A DNA stretch of 64,000 nt from Novipirellula galeiformis. GTDB lineage: Bacteria; Planctomycetota; Planctomycetia; Pirellulales; Pirellulaceae. A program made the position numbers and the translations under genes. Below the pieces are notes generated by a model, which did not search any database, was not told the DNA's origin, and was given only the letters and a program-made list of their open reading frames with translations. This document shows, one piece after another, positions 9,697-19,183 of this stretch (the stretch's first letter is position 1; every line of letters begins with the position of its first letter). The DNA lies in the NCBI RefSeq assembly GCF_007860095.1, contig NZ_SJPT01000015.1, positions 48,114 to 112,113 of the forward strand, given 5' to 3'.

Positions 9697-10653
9697 ATGA
9701 ATAACGACCATTGCGAAGATCTAACCGGTGAGTCTGGCGTCTTTAAGACGGATCACCCTGCGGCGTGCCCTCCACTCGACGTTGATCCGAACGCGGGCGA
9801 TACCTTGCGTGCGTGTATTGAAACGGCAGGAACCTTGTCGATTGCGGACGCGATTACGGTCGTCGATCAACTCGCTGCGGACCTCGACGTGCTACACGAT
9901 CAAGGAAAGTGCCGGGGGTGCATCCAACCGGCAAACATCCTGGTTCGCGAGGATGGCACCGCAACGCTGATTCAAACCGAAGCGGCTCGGCTGAGTCGCT
10001 CGCCGCAAATCGATGGCGGTGAAGCAGCGTCAGCCGATCTTGGCTCCGCCGAGGGCGTCCCAGGTCAGCAAAACGATTTTTACGGGCTGGGCTGCACGCT
10101 GTATTTCATGGTCACGGGGCGTGATCTGGATGCGAGTGATGCGAGTGATGCGGGCGAGTCGGATCCGGCGAACCGCTGCATCGCCACACACGCGCAGGGC
10201 GAAATGAGCGATGCGTTTTCAAACGCCGCGGGGTCCCTGCTTCAACGCTTGCTCGCCAATCCTGGGCAAGGCGGTTACGCATCCATCGCTGATTTGCGGC
10301 TTGATATTAGGCGGCTTGGATTGATGGACGCGGAAACGTGTCGCTCCGCCATACCGCAGCTCGATTTGGGACTCGAATTCTCGCCGCCCGATCCCATGGT
10401 GATGAATGTTTCTGCCGTCAACGCTTCTGCCGTCAACGTTTCTGAAGGTGGGGCGGCGGAGGTTACTGCGCCGAGGGGGGGCGACTTCGCCACCAGCATT
10501 GGCGGGGCACCATCCAACCGCGGTGTCGCTGGAAACGAAGCTGCCGTTGAAGTAGCCCTCGAGCACTCGGAGCCTCCGCCGGTTAATCGAACTTGGATGA
10601 TCGCGTTGGGGGCCGCGATCGTGGCGCTGGTCGCGGCGGGCTTGAGCCGGTGA
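9697..10653 (+). CDS. Degenerate protein pseudokinase with C-terminal membrane anchor
   Basis: A 318-residue protein that keeps the skeleton of a Hanks-type kinase C-lobe but has lost catalysis. The segment LHDQGKCRGCIQPANILV aligns with the LHxxGxxHRDxKPxNIL catalytic loop, but His-Arg-Asp is replaced by Arg-Gly-Cys. The DFG position reads IQT. FYGLGCTLYFMVTGRDL matches the helix-F signature (D-x-Y-x-L-G-x-T-L-Y-x-x-x-T-G). There is no glycine loop and the N-lobe is very short. A Ser/Ala-rich linker, containing 15-bp tandem repeats encoding SAVNA/SAVNV, leads to a C-terminal membrane helix (about 298-316). It lies 570 bases upstream of gspD in the same direction, so a scaffold or regulatory role at the secretion machine is plausible but inferred. 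Confidence 0.75.
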   Translation: MNNDHCEDLTGESGVFKTDHPAACPPLDVDPNAGDTLRACIETAGTLSIADAITVVDQLAADLDVLHDQGKCRGCIQPANILVREDGTATLIQTEAARLSRSPQIDGGEAASADLGSAEGVPGQQNDFYGLGCTLYFMVTGRDLDASDASDAGESDPANRCIATHAQGEMSDAFSNAAGSLLQRLLANPGQGGYASIADLRLDIRRLGLMDAETCRSAIPQLDLGLEFSPPDPMVMNVSAVNASAVNVSEGGAAEVTAPRGGDFATSIGGAPSNRGVAGNEAAVEVALEHSEPPPVNRTWMIALGAAIVALVAAGLSR

Positions 10654-11224
10654 GCGGTGCGGAGTCACTACGTTTAATGAGTCGCTACGTAGCAATGAGT
10701 CGCTGTCGATTACCAGGCGGGTTTGTGGATTGCCTCTGGGGCAGACGAAGTCATTGCGGGAATGCATCGCCGACGCCATCAAGGCATTACGAAGGAGTGT
10801 TGATCTTGATTCGGTCCCTCGCTAACGCTTCGGGTTAAGGTTTGTCGGTGAAAGCGGTGATTGTGCACGTTTGAAACTTATGCGTTCGGGTTACTCAACC
10901 AGCAACCCCGAATTGTCGTGAAACTCATCGCGTGGATCGCCAACCTTGGCGGGGTGCGTGCTCCGCAAGCCACATTCATGCGGAGTCTGGGGGGCCGACA
11001 CCGTGATCTTCGTTGGTGGACATTTGGATGACGGAGCGTCAAGCGGTGACAAAAGCGGCGAATTGCCTCGATGCATGCGATCCGCCCCCTACCTTGCCCT
11101 TGACGTCAATCTGATGTGGTTCCTAGCATCGCCGCGATACCGGTGTGCCCCAACAAGCGGGTGTGCCCCAAAACGCTGATGTTTTGAACTTAGAGCTCAC
11201 TTATTGTTTTGAATGGGAGCACGG
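10654..11224. other. Interval upstream of gspD
   Basis: About 570 bases with no supported gene. A short direct repeat (GTGTGCCCCAA at about 11142 and 11161) lies near the gspD start. The stretch should carry the gspD promoter, but I could not assign -35/-10 boxes with confidence. Confidence 0.5.
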
Positions 11225-14200
11225 ATGCACACCCGTCAATTATGGTCGATCCTCGCCGCGACTCTGGTTTTGCTGCAAAGTAGCGTCGTTGCGCACGCGC
11301 AATCACCACTGCTGGCTCCAGAAAGTGGGCGTCGCGAAGTGACCATGCCTCCAGCACAGATGGAGAGTATCCAGGCTTCACTTCACGCGATCTTTCCTGC
11401 ACGCATGCAGGTCGATTCCAATAATGCACGTCGGATGGAGCTTCGTACGGATACCGCGAAGGCGATGATCGAATTCCGGCCCACCGAACTGAGGGTGGTC
11501 CTGGATGGATCATCCAGTTTGACCACCGAATTGGCGAGATTGTGTTCGATGCTTGCGTTGCAGGCTTCGGGCGTGCCGGTCAAGGCAATGCCCTTAAACG
11601 AAAATGGCCAAGCGTCGTTTGCCCGGTCGTCGTTGATTCATGCAGCGCGTGATCCGGACGCTGGATCGAAGAGTCCGTTTCGCTTGCCCAAATTATCTGG
11701 CAATGGAACGAGGCAAGGGATTCCGGCGCAATTAGCAGCGGCGCCCCAGACAGCGGCGCCCCAGGCAGCGGACGCGAATCGTGATCCCAACTCGCCCGCG
11801 ACCGAAGCAATTCCAGCCGCCGCGGATGAAGGCAGTTTGCCGGTTCCTCCTTTCGAAGGCGTGCAAGTCGAGATGCTGCCGGAGATCGATGCAATCATCC
11901 TGCGAGGGCGAGACCAACAACTTGAGGAACTAGCGGAGATCATCAAGCGGCTCGACGAGGCCAGCGAGCTTTCTCAGCCTGAGATCGAGATCGTGCCACT
12001 GCATCACACGAACGTCGAGTCGGTGGCTACGCTGATTTCCCAATCCCAGCAAGAGTTGCTGCGTACTCGGCAAGGGAAGGTTACGGTCACGCCGCTGATC
12101 AAACCAAACTCATTGCTGCTCATTGGTTGGGGCGAGGCAGTGACGGTGATCAAGGAATTGATCACAAAATTGGATCGTCCGGTCAGCCCAGATACACAGT
12201 TCGCGGTGATTCAATTGCGTCATGCGCAGGCGAGTGCCGTTCAACCTCAATTGCAAAGCTTTTTCCAGAACCGTGGTGGATTATCGCCCGCGATCCAAAC
12301 GATGGTTGACAATCGAAGCAACGCGATCATCGTGCACGCTTCACCACGTGACCTTCAAGAGATTCAGTTGCTGTTGCAGCGATTGGATGTTCCGCGTGGA
12401 GGCGCCATGCAACAAGCGAGGGTCTTCGAAATCCATCACAGTCTAGCCGCCGATGTGGCCAGCACGTTGGAGCAGGCCTTAGCGGCTTCGGCCCCCGGCA
12501 ACCAGTCGAGCCTGCAATTGTTGGATAAGGATGGTCAGCCGGTAGCGACGAGCGGTATTCTTGGCAGCAGCAAGATCACGGTCAACGACCGCAACAACAC
12601 GATCATTGTCTCGACTGCGCCCGAAAACTTGGACCTCGTGCAGCGATTGATTGAGCAGCTCGACAAACCGGGGATGGTTGCCAAGATCAAGATTTTCCCC
12701 ATTTACAATGGCGACGCCGGTGATCTCGTCGAGATGCTACGGTCGCTGATCCCGAGCCAAAACCCCGGGACGGCTGGATCGCCTCAGTTGTCCTCCGCCC
12801 GTGATGAAGCGTCGTTGGTCCCGCTGAGGTTCACCGTCGATGGTCGCGGCAATAACATCATCGCGGTCGGCTCCGAAGGCGATTTGAATATCGTCGAAGC
12901 TTTGATTGTCCGGCTCGACGAGAGCGATACGATGCAACGTAAAAGCACCGTTTATCAACTCAAAAACTCGCCCGCAGTCGACGTCGCGTTGGCGGTCAAC
13001 GAATTCTTGCGTAGCAAACGCCAGGTCGAAAACGCATCACCGGCTTCGACCAACCCGTTCGCTCAAATCGAAAAGGAAGTGGTCGTCGTTCCCGAACCGG
13101 TGCAAAACAAGTTGATTCTTAGCGCCACACCACGCTACTACGAAGAGGTTAGCCGTTTGATCGAGCAACTCGACGAACAACCACCTCAGGTGATGATCCA
13201 AGTCATGATCGCTGAGATCACGTTGGGCGACACCGACGAATTTGGTGTCGAACTCGGTTTACAGGACTCCGTGCTCTTTGATCGCAGTTTGTTGGGAGAC
13301 CTGTTGACGCGGACGAGCACGACGAACACCTCCACTCCGGCCGGTGTGGTCACCGAGACGGTGCAAGAGATCGTGGGGGCCACTAATGTGCCCGGCTTCG
13401 ATTTCAACTCGCCCCTGCCGCTTGGCAACAGCGGTTCGTCGAACTCGCTAGCTAATTCGGGACGTGTTGGTGGGCAGAGTATTTCCAATTTTTCGGTCGG
13501 TCGTAATAACGACCAAGCGGGCTTCGGCGGATTGGTGCTTTCGGCTAGCAGCGAGAACGTCAGCTTCCTATTGCGTGCTCTGCAAGAGACACAGCGTTTG
13601 GAGATCCTTAGTCGACCGCAAGTCTTAACGCTCGACAATCAACAAGCCTTTATCCAAGTTGGCCAGCGGGTCCCCCGGATTGTGAATTCGATCGTCAATC
13701 AAAACGGTGCCCAGAACAATGTGGAACTCGAAAATGTCGGCTTGATAATTGGGGTCACTCCACGAATCAGTCCCGACAACAATGTCGTCATGGAAATCGA
13801 TGCGGAGAAATCAAAGTTGGGCCCGGAAGACCAAGGGATTCCCGTCTCGATCTCGGCTGACGGGACGGTCATCCGCTCACCACGAATCGATACCATTACC
13901 GCTCAAGCGACAGTTAGCGCCGCCGATGGTGAGACGATCATTTTGGGAGGTTTGATTTCGCGGAGCACACGCACGATTCATCGCCAGGTTCCGTGGCTCG
14001 GCGACCTTCCGCTATTGAAGCACTTGTTTAGTTACGATTATTTCGACATGCAACGCACCGAGTTGTTGATCATCATGACCCCCCATGTCGTCCGTTCACA
14101 GGGAGACATGGAGCAGTTGAAGCAAGCGGAATTTGCCAGAATGAGCTGGTGTGAGGCCGACGTTTTCAATATTCACGGCGATGTCTATCCGGCAGCCGAT

Positions 14201-14596
14201 TTGACCACCGAATTGATCGATCGCAGCGACTGGGATGTGATCTACCCCGACGACGATCCTCGTGGGTTGCCAGAGCCGACCGTCAATGAGGCATTGCCCT
14301 TCCAGCCCACGATCGCTCCTCCGCTGACGTCTCAAACTGAACTCAATCCGACCGCCAAGGGGGCGTCAAGCCGCGCCTGGGTTCCGACCGCGCTACCCCC
14401 GGTACAGCCCGTATCACACGAAGCCAGCGGGGCCAGCCCAACGCTGGGAGCCATCCAAGCGGGCACCCCGACTCAGCAAACGCATTCTCCTTCGACGACA
14501 CCCTCGTGGATCGATTTTGCATCCGAACAGGGCGCACCCAATGGAATCGCGCCCGTCGGATTATCAGGACAAGAAAACTCGGCAGGTTCCCGCTAA
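11225..14596 (+). CDS. gspD: Type II secretion secretin GspD, expanded N-domain set
   Basis: A 1123-residue outer-membrane secretin that forms the exit channel of the T2SS. A signal peptide (cleavage after about AHAQ) is followed by an N-region and about five secretin-N modules (roughly 250-650), each ending in a 'LI..LD' helix such as RLIEQLDKPG. The secretin barrel domain (about 655-960) carries the VMIQVMIAEITL entry, SRPQVLTLDNQQA, VGLIIGVTPRIS and the final VPWLGDLPLLKHLFSYDY / LLIIMTPHVV signatures. A Pro/Thr/Ser-rich tail of about 160 residues follows. I chose ATG 11225 over the in-frame ATG 11213 because GGGAG lies just upstream of it and the signal peptide begins there. Its stop overlaps the next start (TAATG). 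Confidence 0.92.
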   Translation: MHTRQLWSILAATLVLLQSSVVAHAQSPLLAPESGRREVTMPPAQMESIQASLHAIFPARMQVDSNNARRMELRTDTAKAMIEFRPTELRVVLDGSSSLTTELARLCSMLALQASGVPVKAMPLNENGQASFARSSLIHAARDPDAGSKSPFRLPKLSGNGTRQGIPAQLAAAPQTAAPQAADANRDPNSPATEAIPAAADEGSLPVPPFEGVQVEMLPEIDAIILRGRDQQLEELAEIIKRLDEASELSQPEIEIVPLHHTNVESVATLISQSQQELLRTRQGKVTVTPLIKPNSLLLIGWGEAVTVIKELITKLDRPVSPDTQFAVIQLRHAQASAVQPQLQSFFQNRGGLSPAIQTMVDNRSNAIIVHASPRDLQEIQLLLQRLDVPRGGAMQQARVFEIHHSLAADVASTLEQALAASAPGNQSSLQLLDKDGQPVATSGILGSSKITVNDRNNTIIVSTAPENLDLVQRLIEQLDKPGMVAKIKIFPIYNGDAGDLVEMLRSLIPSQNPGTAGSPQLSSARDEASLVPLRFTVDGRGNNIIAVGSEGDLNIVEALIVRLDESDTMQRKSTVYQLKNSPAVDVALAVNEFLRSKRQVENASPASTNPFAQIEKEVVVVPEPVQNKLILSATPRYYEEVSRLIEQLDEQPPQVMIQVMIAEITLGDTDEFGVELGLQDSVLFDRSLLGDLLTRTSTTNTSTPAGVVTETVQEIVGATNVPGFDFNSPLPLGNSGSSNSLANSGRVGGQSISNFSVGRNNDQAGFGGLVLSASSENVSFLLRALQETQRLEILSRPQVLTLDNQQAFIQVGQRVPRIVNSIVNQNGAQNNVELENVGLIIGVTPRISPDNNVVMEIDAEKSKLGPEDQGIPVSISADGTVIRSPRIDTITAQATVSAADGETIILGGLISRSTRTIHRQVPWLGDLPLLKHLFSYDYFDMQRTELLIIMTPHVVRSQGDMEQLKQAEFARMSWCEADVFNIHGDVYPAADLTTELIDRSDWDVIYPDDDPRGLPEPTVNEALPFQPTIAPPLTSQTELNPTAKGASSRAWVPTALPPVQPVSHEASGASPTLGAIQAGTPTQQTHSPSTTPSWIDFASEQGAPNGIAPVGLSGQENSAGSR

Positions 14597-15612
14597 TGAC
14601 GATCCCAAAGCAATCTATCTCTGTTCGTAACTCGCCATGGGTGGCGGCCCCGGTTTGGGTGTTGTTTTTATCGCTGGTCGGTGGTTGTCAATTTGCCCCG
14701 AAGACTGCGGCACTGCGCTGGCCGTGGAGCAAGGAATCAGAACCGGTCCAACCCGAACGCGTCTTAGCGGTTTGGTCGGACACGATTCTGCATCAACCGA
14801 ACAAGCCCGGCGTGCGTGGTTTTGGTGGTCGCATCTACTTTTACGAGAAAGACAATACCGAACCGGTCGAGATCGATGGCGGCTTAGCGGTATACGTGTT
14901 TGATGCGGATAAAACACAACCGCATGATCAACGCCCATTGCGCAAGTTTGTGTTCACCGCGGAGCAATTCGCCACTCACATGAGTCGCACTTCGCTGGGG
15001 CCTTCCTACAGCGTATGGTTGCCGTGGGGTGAAGTCGGCGGTCCGCCAATGCAGTTAAGTCTGATTGCGCGTTTTGAGGGCAGCGAGGGAGGAACCACGA
15101 TTTCCGAGCCCACGATCAAGCTTTTACCGGGAGTGCCCGAAAAGAAAGTCACCTCCGAAGCGGAGCTCGCCAAGCGTGCAAGCGGCAACTTCTCGCTCAT
15201 TCAATTGGCCGGTCATACCGAGTCGTCGGAGGAATCCAAGGACGAAGCGAAATCGAGTTCGTCTTCGCGTGGGATCAAGACCATCGACCTGCCTCCGAGC
15301 TTTCAACGCCATTTGCAAAGGGATCGCGATGGCAGCCAAGCGAGTCCCATGCCCGCCGATGCCAGCGTCTCCGGCGGAAGCAACAATTTAGGAGGACTCG
15401 CAGCGGACGCCAACACGATCAAAGGGGTCAGCGCCGATTCACTTGAAAAACTACGCGATGCTCAAGAAACCTCGCCCCTGACAACGCAGGTGATAGACCA
15501 TCGCACTAGGACTCAACAACGGTTCCAAGCGAATTACACGGATGCTGAGGATGAAATCGACATTCGAAAAGGCCGCTGGATTGAAAACCCGCCACGGCTG
15601 GGGCAACAATAG
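14596..15612 (+). CDS. Lipoprotein co-encoded with the GspD secretin
   Basis: A 338-residue predicted lipoprotein with lipobox LVGGC at about residue 28. A conserved-looking beta-rich N-terminal half (RIYFYEKDNTEPVEIDGGLAVYVFDA) resembles uncharacterised planctomycete proteins found next to secretins. The C-terminal third is low-complexity, Ser/Lys-rich and probably disordered. The ATG overlaps the gspD stop as TAATG, so the two are translationally coupled. The position suggests a pilotin-like or secretin-accessory role. That is inference from context, since no pilotin motif is visible. Confidence 0.75.
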   Translation: MTIPKQSISVRNSPWVAAPVWVLFLSLVGGCQFAPKTAALRWPWSKESEPVQPERVLAVWSDTILHQPNKPGVRGFGGRIYFYEKDNTEPVEIDGGLAVYVFDADKTQPHDQRPLRKFVFTAEQFATHMSRTSLGPSYSVWLPWGEVGGPPMQLSLIARFEGSEGGTTISEPTIKLLPGVPEKKVTSEAELAKRASGNFSLIQLAGHTESSEESKDEAKSSSSSRGIKTIDLPPSFQRHLQRDRDGSQASPMPADASVSGGSNNLGGLAADANTIKGVSADSLEKLRDAQETSPLTTQVIDHRTRTQQRFQANYTDAEDEIDIRKGRWIENPPRLGQQ

Positions 15613-15627
15613 GGCTCGATCGCGGCC

Positions 15628-16335
15628 TTAGGGGCGCACCTGCAGCTCATTTTGAATGTGATCGATTCCCGGCTCGAAGCTCAAAAGCCGTGCCGCCAAA
15701 TCGGCGTCGTGCTGGGATTCGACGGTACCGCGCAAGACGGCCGTTCGATCGGCCAGCGTCAGCTCGATTCCGTCCCCCGCTACCTTGGTAACGCGTTGGC
15801 GAATTCGCAGCGATGGAGCGACCTCGGTGCGCAGCGAAATGTCGTCGGACACGTCAAAGGCGATTTCTAAGCGTGGATAATACATTCCTCTGCGGGGTTG
15901 CCTTGGAAGCGGTCGGTTGATTCGTTGGGTGTTGGCCGCATCGATCCGCAGCCCTTCGGTGGCCGATTGCACGCGTCCCACCCCAATCGCTTGACCGGCA
16001 CCGACAAAGCCCGTTTGGTCGCTACGACTCGAGCCAACGAAGTCGTTGCGTGATCGATTCCCTCTCAGGAATCGTTCACTTCCTTGCAACATCCCCGAGT
16101 TCGTTCCATCAACGCTCGCGCCGCGCGCCCGATCCCCACTGTCGCTTCTCAGCGGTGAGCCGAGCGTACGGCTCCCGAATAGTTGGGCCTGGGCTGTGCC
16201 ACAGGATAGCCCGAGGATGACCAGCGCCGCCGTCATCAGCGAAGGGTTCAGCGATCTCGTCAATGCGGTCGCAGTACAACGGGACGACGCGCGTCGTCGA
16301 TTTCGAATGCAATGGATCATGTCTATTCTTCGCAT
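15628..16335 (-). CDS. Exported BON-domain protein
   Basis: A 235-residue protein with an N-terminal signal peptide (hydrophobic core MTAALVILGLSCGTAQAQ), a low-complexity middle, and a C-terminal BON domain (about 155-232: LRIRQRVTKVAGDGIELTLA, TAVLRGTVESQHDADLAARL, EPGIDHIQNELQV). BON domains bind phospholipid or peptidoglycan in the envelope. It is the last gene of the minus-strand secretion cluster, 11 bases after its upstream neighbour, and converges with the gspD operon 15 bases away. Confidence 0.85.
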   Translation of the reverse strand: MRRIDMIHCIRNRRRASSRCTATALTRSLNPSLMTAALVILGLSCGTAQAQLFGSRTLGSPLRSDSGDRARGASVDGTNSGMLQGSERFLRGNRSRNDFVGSSRSDQTGFVGAGQAIGVGRVQSATEGLRIDAANTQRINRPLPRQPRRGMYYPRLEIAFDVSDDISLRTEVAPSLRIRQRVTKVAGDGIELTLADRTAVLRGTVESQHDADLAARLLSFEPGIDHIQNELQVRP

Positions 16336-16346
16336 TATCGTCAGTA

Positions 16347-17261
16347 CTAAGATTCGGTCGGGACGGAACAGACTTGGCCAATCGATTGTCCCAAGCTTAT
16401 CCAGTGAGGTTGTTGGTTAACGTTGACCAATACTTTGTTTGATTGGATTTCAACGACGGAAATGTCGTGCAACGCGATTGGGACTTGTTGTCCCAGTGAA
16501 ACGGTCTTGGTGGTTCCTCGGCCATCGACACGAAACCACGCTTGCGCCGTCCCGAGGCGATCAAACGTGATCGCTTTGAGTTCGATATCGTAGAGCGCCT
16601 TGGCAAAGCCGCGGGCGAACAGGTTGCGTTTAACGAGTTCGTCTGAGACGCTGCGCGGCGGTCGAGCGTCGACGGCTAATTGCCAATCGCTCAATTGGTC
16701 CTTGTTTGGCGAAGCCTCTAAGCTAAGTACTTCGATCGCGAGATTGATATCCAATGTTCCCTCTTTGCCCGTGGGATTGAGCGCGAGCGAGCGGACCTTA
16801 TGCAAATGTCCAGCCTCTCGGAACTCCGTCATGAACTCAGCGAATTTTGCTAACGAAGCTTGGCCACGGAGCGAATAGGCGATGCGATGTCCGATCGTAT
16901 GTCGTTTGCCTTTTTTAGTGCGTGATCTCAATTCAATCACGACGGGTTGGGCCGCATCAACCGAAGCGGAACGCAACTCGTGCTTGTCGACGAGCGTTAA
17001 CAGCCATTCTTGATATAGCGAACGCGCCAATTGCGGATCATAGGGAAGCGCGCGAGCGGCATAGGTTGTCAACCGCTTGCCCATTTTTTGAGCGATTCCT
17101 TGTTCATCCTTGGTATCGCGAATGCTACTGCTTAGCGCATCGTATTGGGCGTTCAATTGCTGGCTCGGCTGCTCGATCCAACCACGGTAGAAGGCATCGC
17201 CAAAATACAACGCCATCACGGCCAAACCGGCAATCATGAGCCATTGGGTGCGAGGAGTCAT
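16347..17261 (-). CDS. T2SS inner-membrane accessory protein (GspM-like with GspC-like tail)
   Basis: A 304-residue bitopic protein. The N-terminal membrane helix (about 6-26) is followed by a coiled region and a ferredoxin-like PilO/GspM-type periplasmic domain. The C-terminal ~90 residues (LVKRNLFARGF, VSLGQQVPIALHDISVVEIQ) resemble the HR region of GspC, which docks on the secretin. Its start overlaps the preceding gene by 4 bases (ATGA). No separate GspC or GspM is seen in the window, so this may combine both jobs. The assignment rests on topology and position rather than a clear family motif. Confidence 0.65.
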   Translation of the reverse strand: MTPRTQWLMIAGLAVMALYFGDAFYRGWIEQPSQQLNAQYDALSSSIRDTKDEQGIAQKMGKRLTTYAARALPYDPQLARSLYQEWLLTLVDKHELRSASVDAAQPVVIELRSRTKKGKRHTIGHRIAYSLRGQASLAKFAEFMTEFREAGHLHKVRSLALNPTGKEGTLDINLAIEVLSLEASPNKDQLSDWQLAVDARPPRSVSDELVKRNLFARGFAKALYDIELKAITFDRLGTAQAWFRVDGRGTTKTVSLGQQVPIALHDISVVEIQSNKVLVNVNQQPHWISLGQSIGQVCSVPTES

Positions 17262-19021
17262 TCGGATCCCTCCTGGGGAGCATTGTTCACGGGAACGCTA
17301 TTCGGGGTGGCGTTTTTCGGGGGAGCGGAATTTGCATCCGGTTTGTCCTGGCCGGCCGAGTCCGCGGGCGCGGCAGTGTCAGGCTGGCTCGGTTCGGCCA
17401 TGACCGCGTCAGGAACTTCCGCGTTTGGAGCTTCTACGTCAGGGGCTTCCGCAGTGGCAACTTCCGCAGCGCCAACTTTGCTCGGCTCGGCGGGAGCCTG
17501 CGGGGCGGCGACGTAAACGCTTGGATCGGCTGGTTCGACAGCGAAGGTGACATGGGTCTCAAACTGCCACGGATACTCTTTGGAGTCGGGGTTTTGGCTG
17601 ATTCGCTTGCTGGTGGCAGCGTACTTGGCGCTGCGAATTTGACCTTCGAGCTGCGAGATATTTCCTTGTTCGGCAACCTGGACCGAGAGATCGATGACCG
17701 CTTGTTTGCCGTTCGCCGATGCGGTCAATCGCCGGACGGTGGCGTTTTGGCCATCGGGCAAGCGACGGGACAACTCGTTTAACTCGGACAACCAATCAAC
17801 TTGGTCGGTTAACCAGCCTTCGACAAACGTGACTTGATCCGCTTTCTCTTGAAATTTGGCGGCCAGTTTTTTCGAGTCCGCCAAGTCGTTTTCCATGCTT
17901 GCGACCTCGGTGCTCAATTGCCGTAGGTCGGCCAGCATGAAGTAGACGCCCAACCCGATTAAACAGGCGGCTGCGGCGCCGATGGCTCCCCACCGCACCA
18001 ACGGATTGGGCGGGACGGGCGCTCGTTTGGGGGACAACAGATTGACGGGCAGCACCCCGTTAAGGAATTCCCAAGCCGCGCCTGCGTTGGCCGCCGATGC
18101 ATAGGTGGCGGTTGCTTTTTCTTTATCGGTCGATGATGCGATCGAGGCTTTGCCGTTCAACTCCCATCCGATCAGCGGATCGACCGGTTGCATTGCTAAA
18201 CCACGATCTTCCAAAGCCTGTGCGACCGCCCACGCGGCCTCGCATGTGGTGAACACGAACCAGCCTTGCGGTAACCCGGCTGTTTCCGATGGCAAAAGCG
18301 TTAGACAACGTTGGGTCTCCATCCAAATTTGTTCGGCCACACGTTGAGGGTCTTCAACGCTGACACGAATCAATCGCAGGAAGATCGGTTCTGCGCCGCG
18401 ACAGATCGCCAGTTCGACTTCGCTCGCGTACAGATGCACCGAAACGGTTAACGAGTCATCCGAGATTTTCCGTCGACGCAAAATTCCCAGCGGGGACAAA
18501 TCTCGCGCCCCGATCGCGGTCAAGCGAAAGCCCGCCTCGCTACTCTGTGTTTGCAAAAGATCTAATGCCGCAGCCGAAAGCGAGAACGCCAATACTTGGT
18601 TGCTCGTCGTCGTTTCCTCGGCAACGAGCGAGGGCAGCAAATGATAGTCGACGATCGGAGCTTCATCCGATTCACCGAGTTGTTGTTCAACCTCGGCCGC
18701 TACCAACGCTGGGATTTCACTCTCTTCGGCGGGGGGAAGCGTCAACATCAATTGATCGAGCATCGGGCGCGAGAGCAGCACGATTAACCCCTGAGCCCGA
18801 ATCGAGTGCTCTTCGAAGTGCTCCGACAACGCCAGCAAGGGATTGTCGTGATCGCCGCGTTCCACCCGACCGGTATCTTGAGCCGATAGTTGTTTGGTCT
18901 TGGGCGAGACCACTAAATAATCGATCGTTTCGCGGTCCCAATGGACCACCGCCACTCGACCGCTGGCCTTGGACCGAGTCCCGCGCTTGCGCAATTGGAA
19001 AATTTTGTCGGTGACGTTCAT
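17258..19021 (-). CDS. T2SS GspL-type assembly-platform protein (PilM-like + PilN-like fusion)
   Basis: A 587-residue protein. The cytoplasmic N-terminal ~340 residues look like the actin-fold PilM/GspL domain that contacts the GspE ATPase (VAVVHWDRETIDYLVVS, LTLPPAEESEIPALVAAEVE). One membrane helix (about 347-367) leads to a coiled-coil and a PilN-like ferredoxin domain (VRRLTASANGKQAVIDLSVQ). The last ~90 residues are Ala/Pro/Glu-rich and degenerate-repetitive, probably a periplasmic linker. It overlaps the following gene by ATGA. About 160 non-coding bases separate it from gspK. Confidence 0.78.
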   Translation of the reverse strand: MNVTDKIFQLRKRGTRSKASGRVAVVHWDRETIDYLVVSPKTKQLSAQDTGRVERGDHDNPLLALSEHFEEHSIRAQGLIVLLSRPMLDQLMLTLPPAEESEIPALVAAEVEQQLGESDEAPIVDYHLLPSLVAEETTTSNQVLAFSLSAAALDLLQTQSSEAGFRLTAIGARDLSPLGILRRRKISDDSLTVSVHLYASEVELAICRGAEPIFLRLIRVSVEDPQRVAEQIWMETQRCLTLLPSETAGLPQGWFVFTTCEAAWAVAQALEDRGLAMQPVDPLIGWELNGKASIASSTDKEKATATYASAANAGAAWEFLNGVLPVNLLSPKRAPVPPNPLVRWGAIGAAAACLIGLGVYFMLADLRQLSTEVASMENDLADSKKLAAKFQEKADQVTFVEGWLTDQVDWLSELNELSRRLPDGQNATVRRLTASANGKQAVIDLSVQVAEQGNISQLEGQIRSAKYAATSKRISQNPDSKEYPWQFETHVTFAVEPADPSVYVAAPQAPAEPSKVGAAEVATAEAPDVEAPNAEVPDAVMAEPSQPDTAAPADSAGQDKPDANSAPPKNATPNSVPVNNAPQEGSE

Positions 19022-19183
19022 ACGGTTTACAAATTCAGGGAATCACAGGCACGTGAGCGTGATCATGGAGGGCGTGGGAATATCTTGGGGAGGGCGTTGG
19101 AATCGCAGGCCGATGCGGAGCGATTCGCGGTTCAATCAGAGCGGTTCTCAAAAAAGGTCCGCTGCTCAACGGTAGGATGCGAT

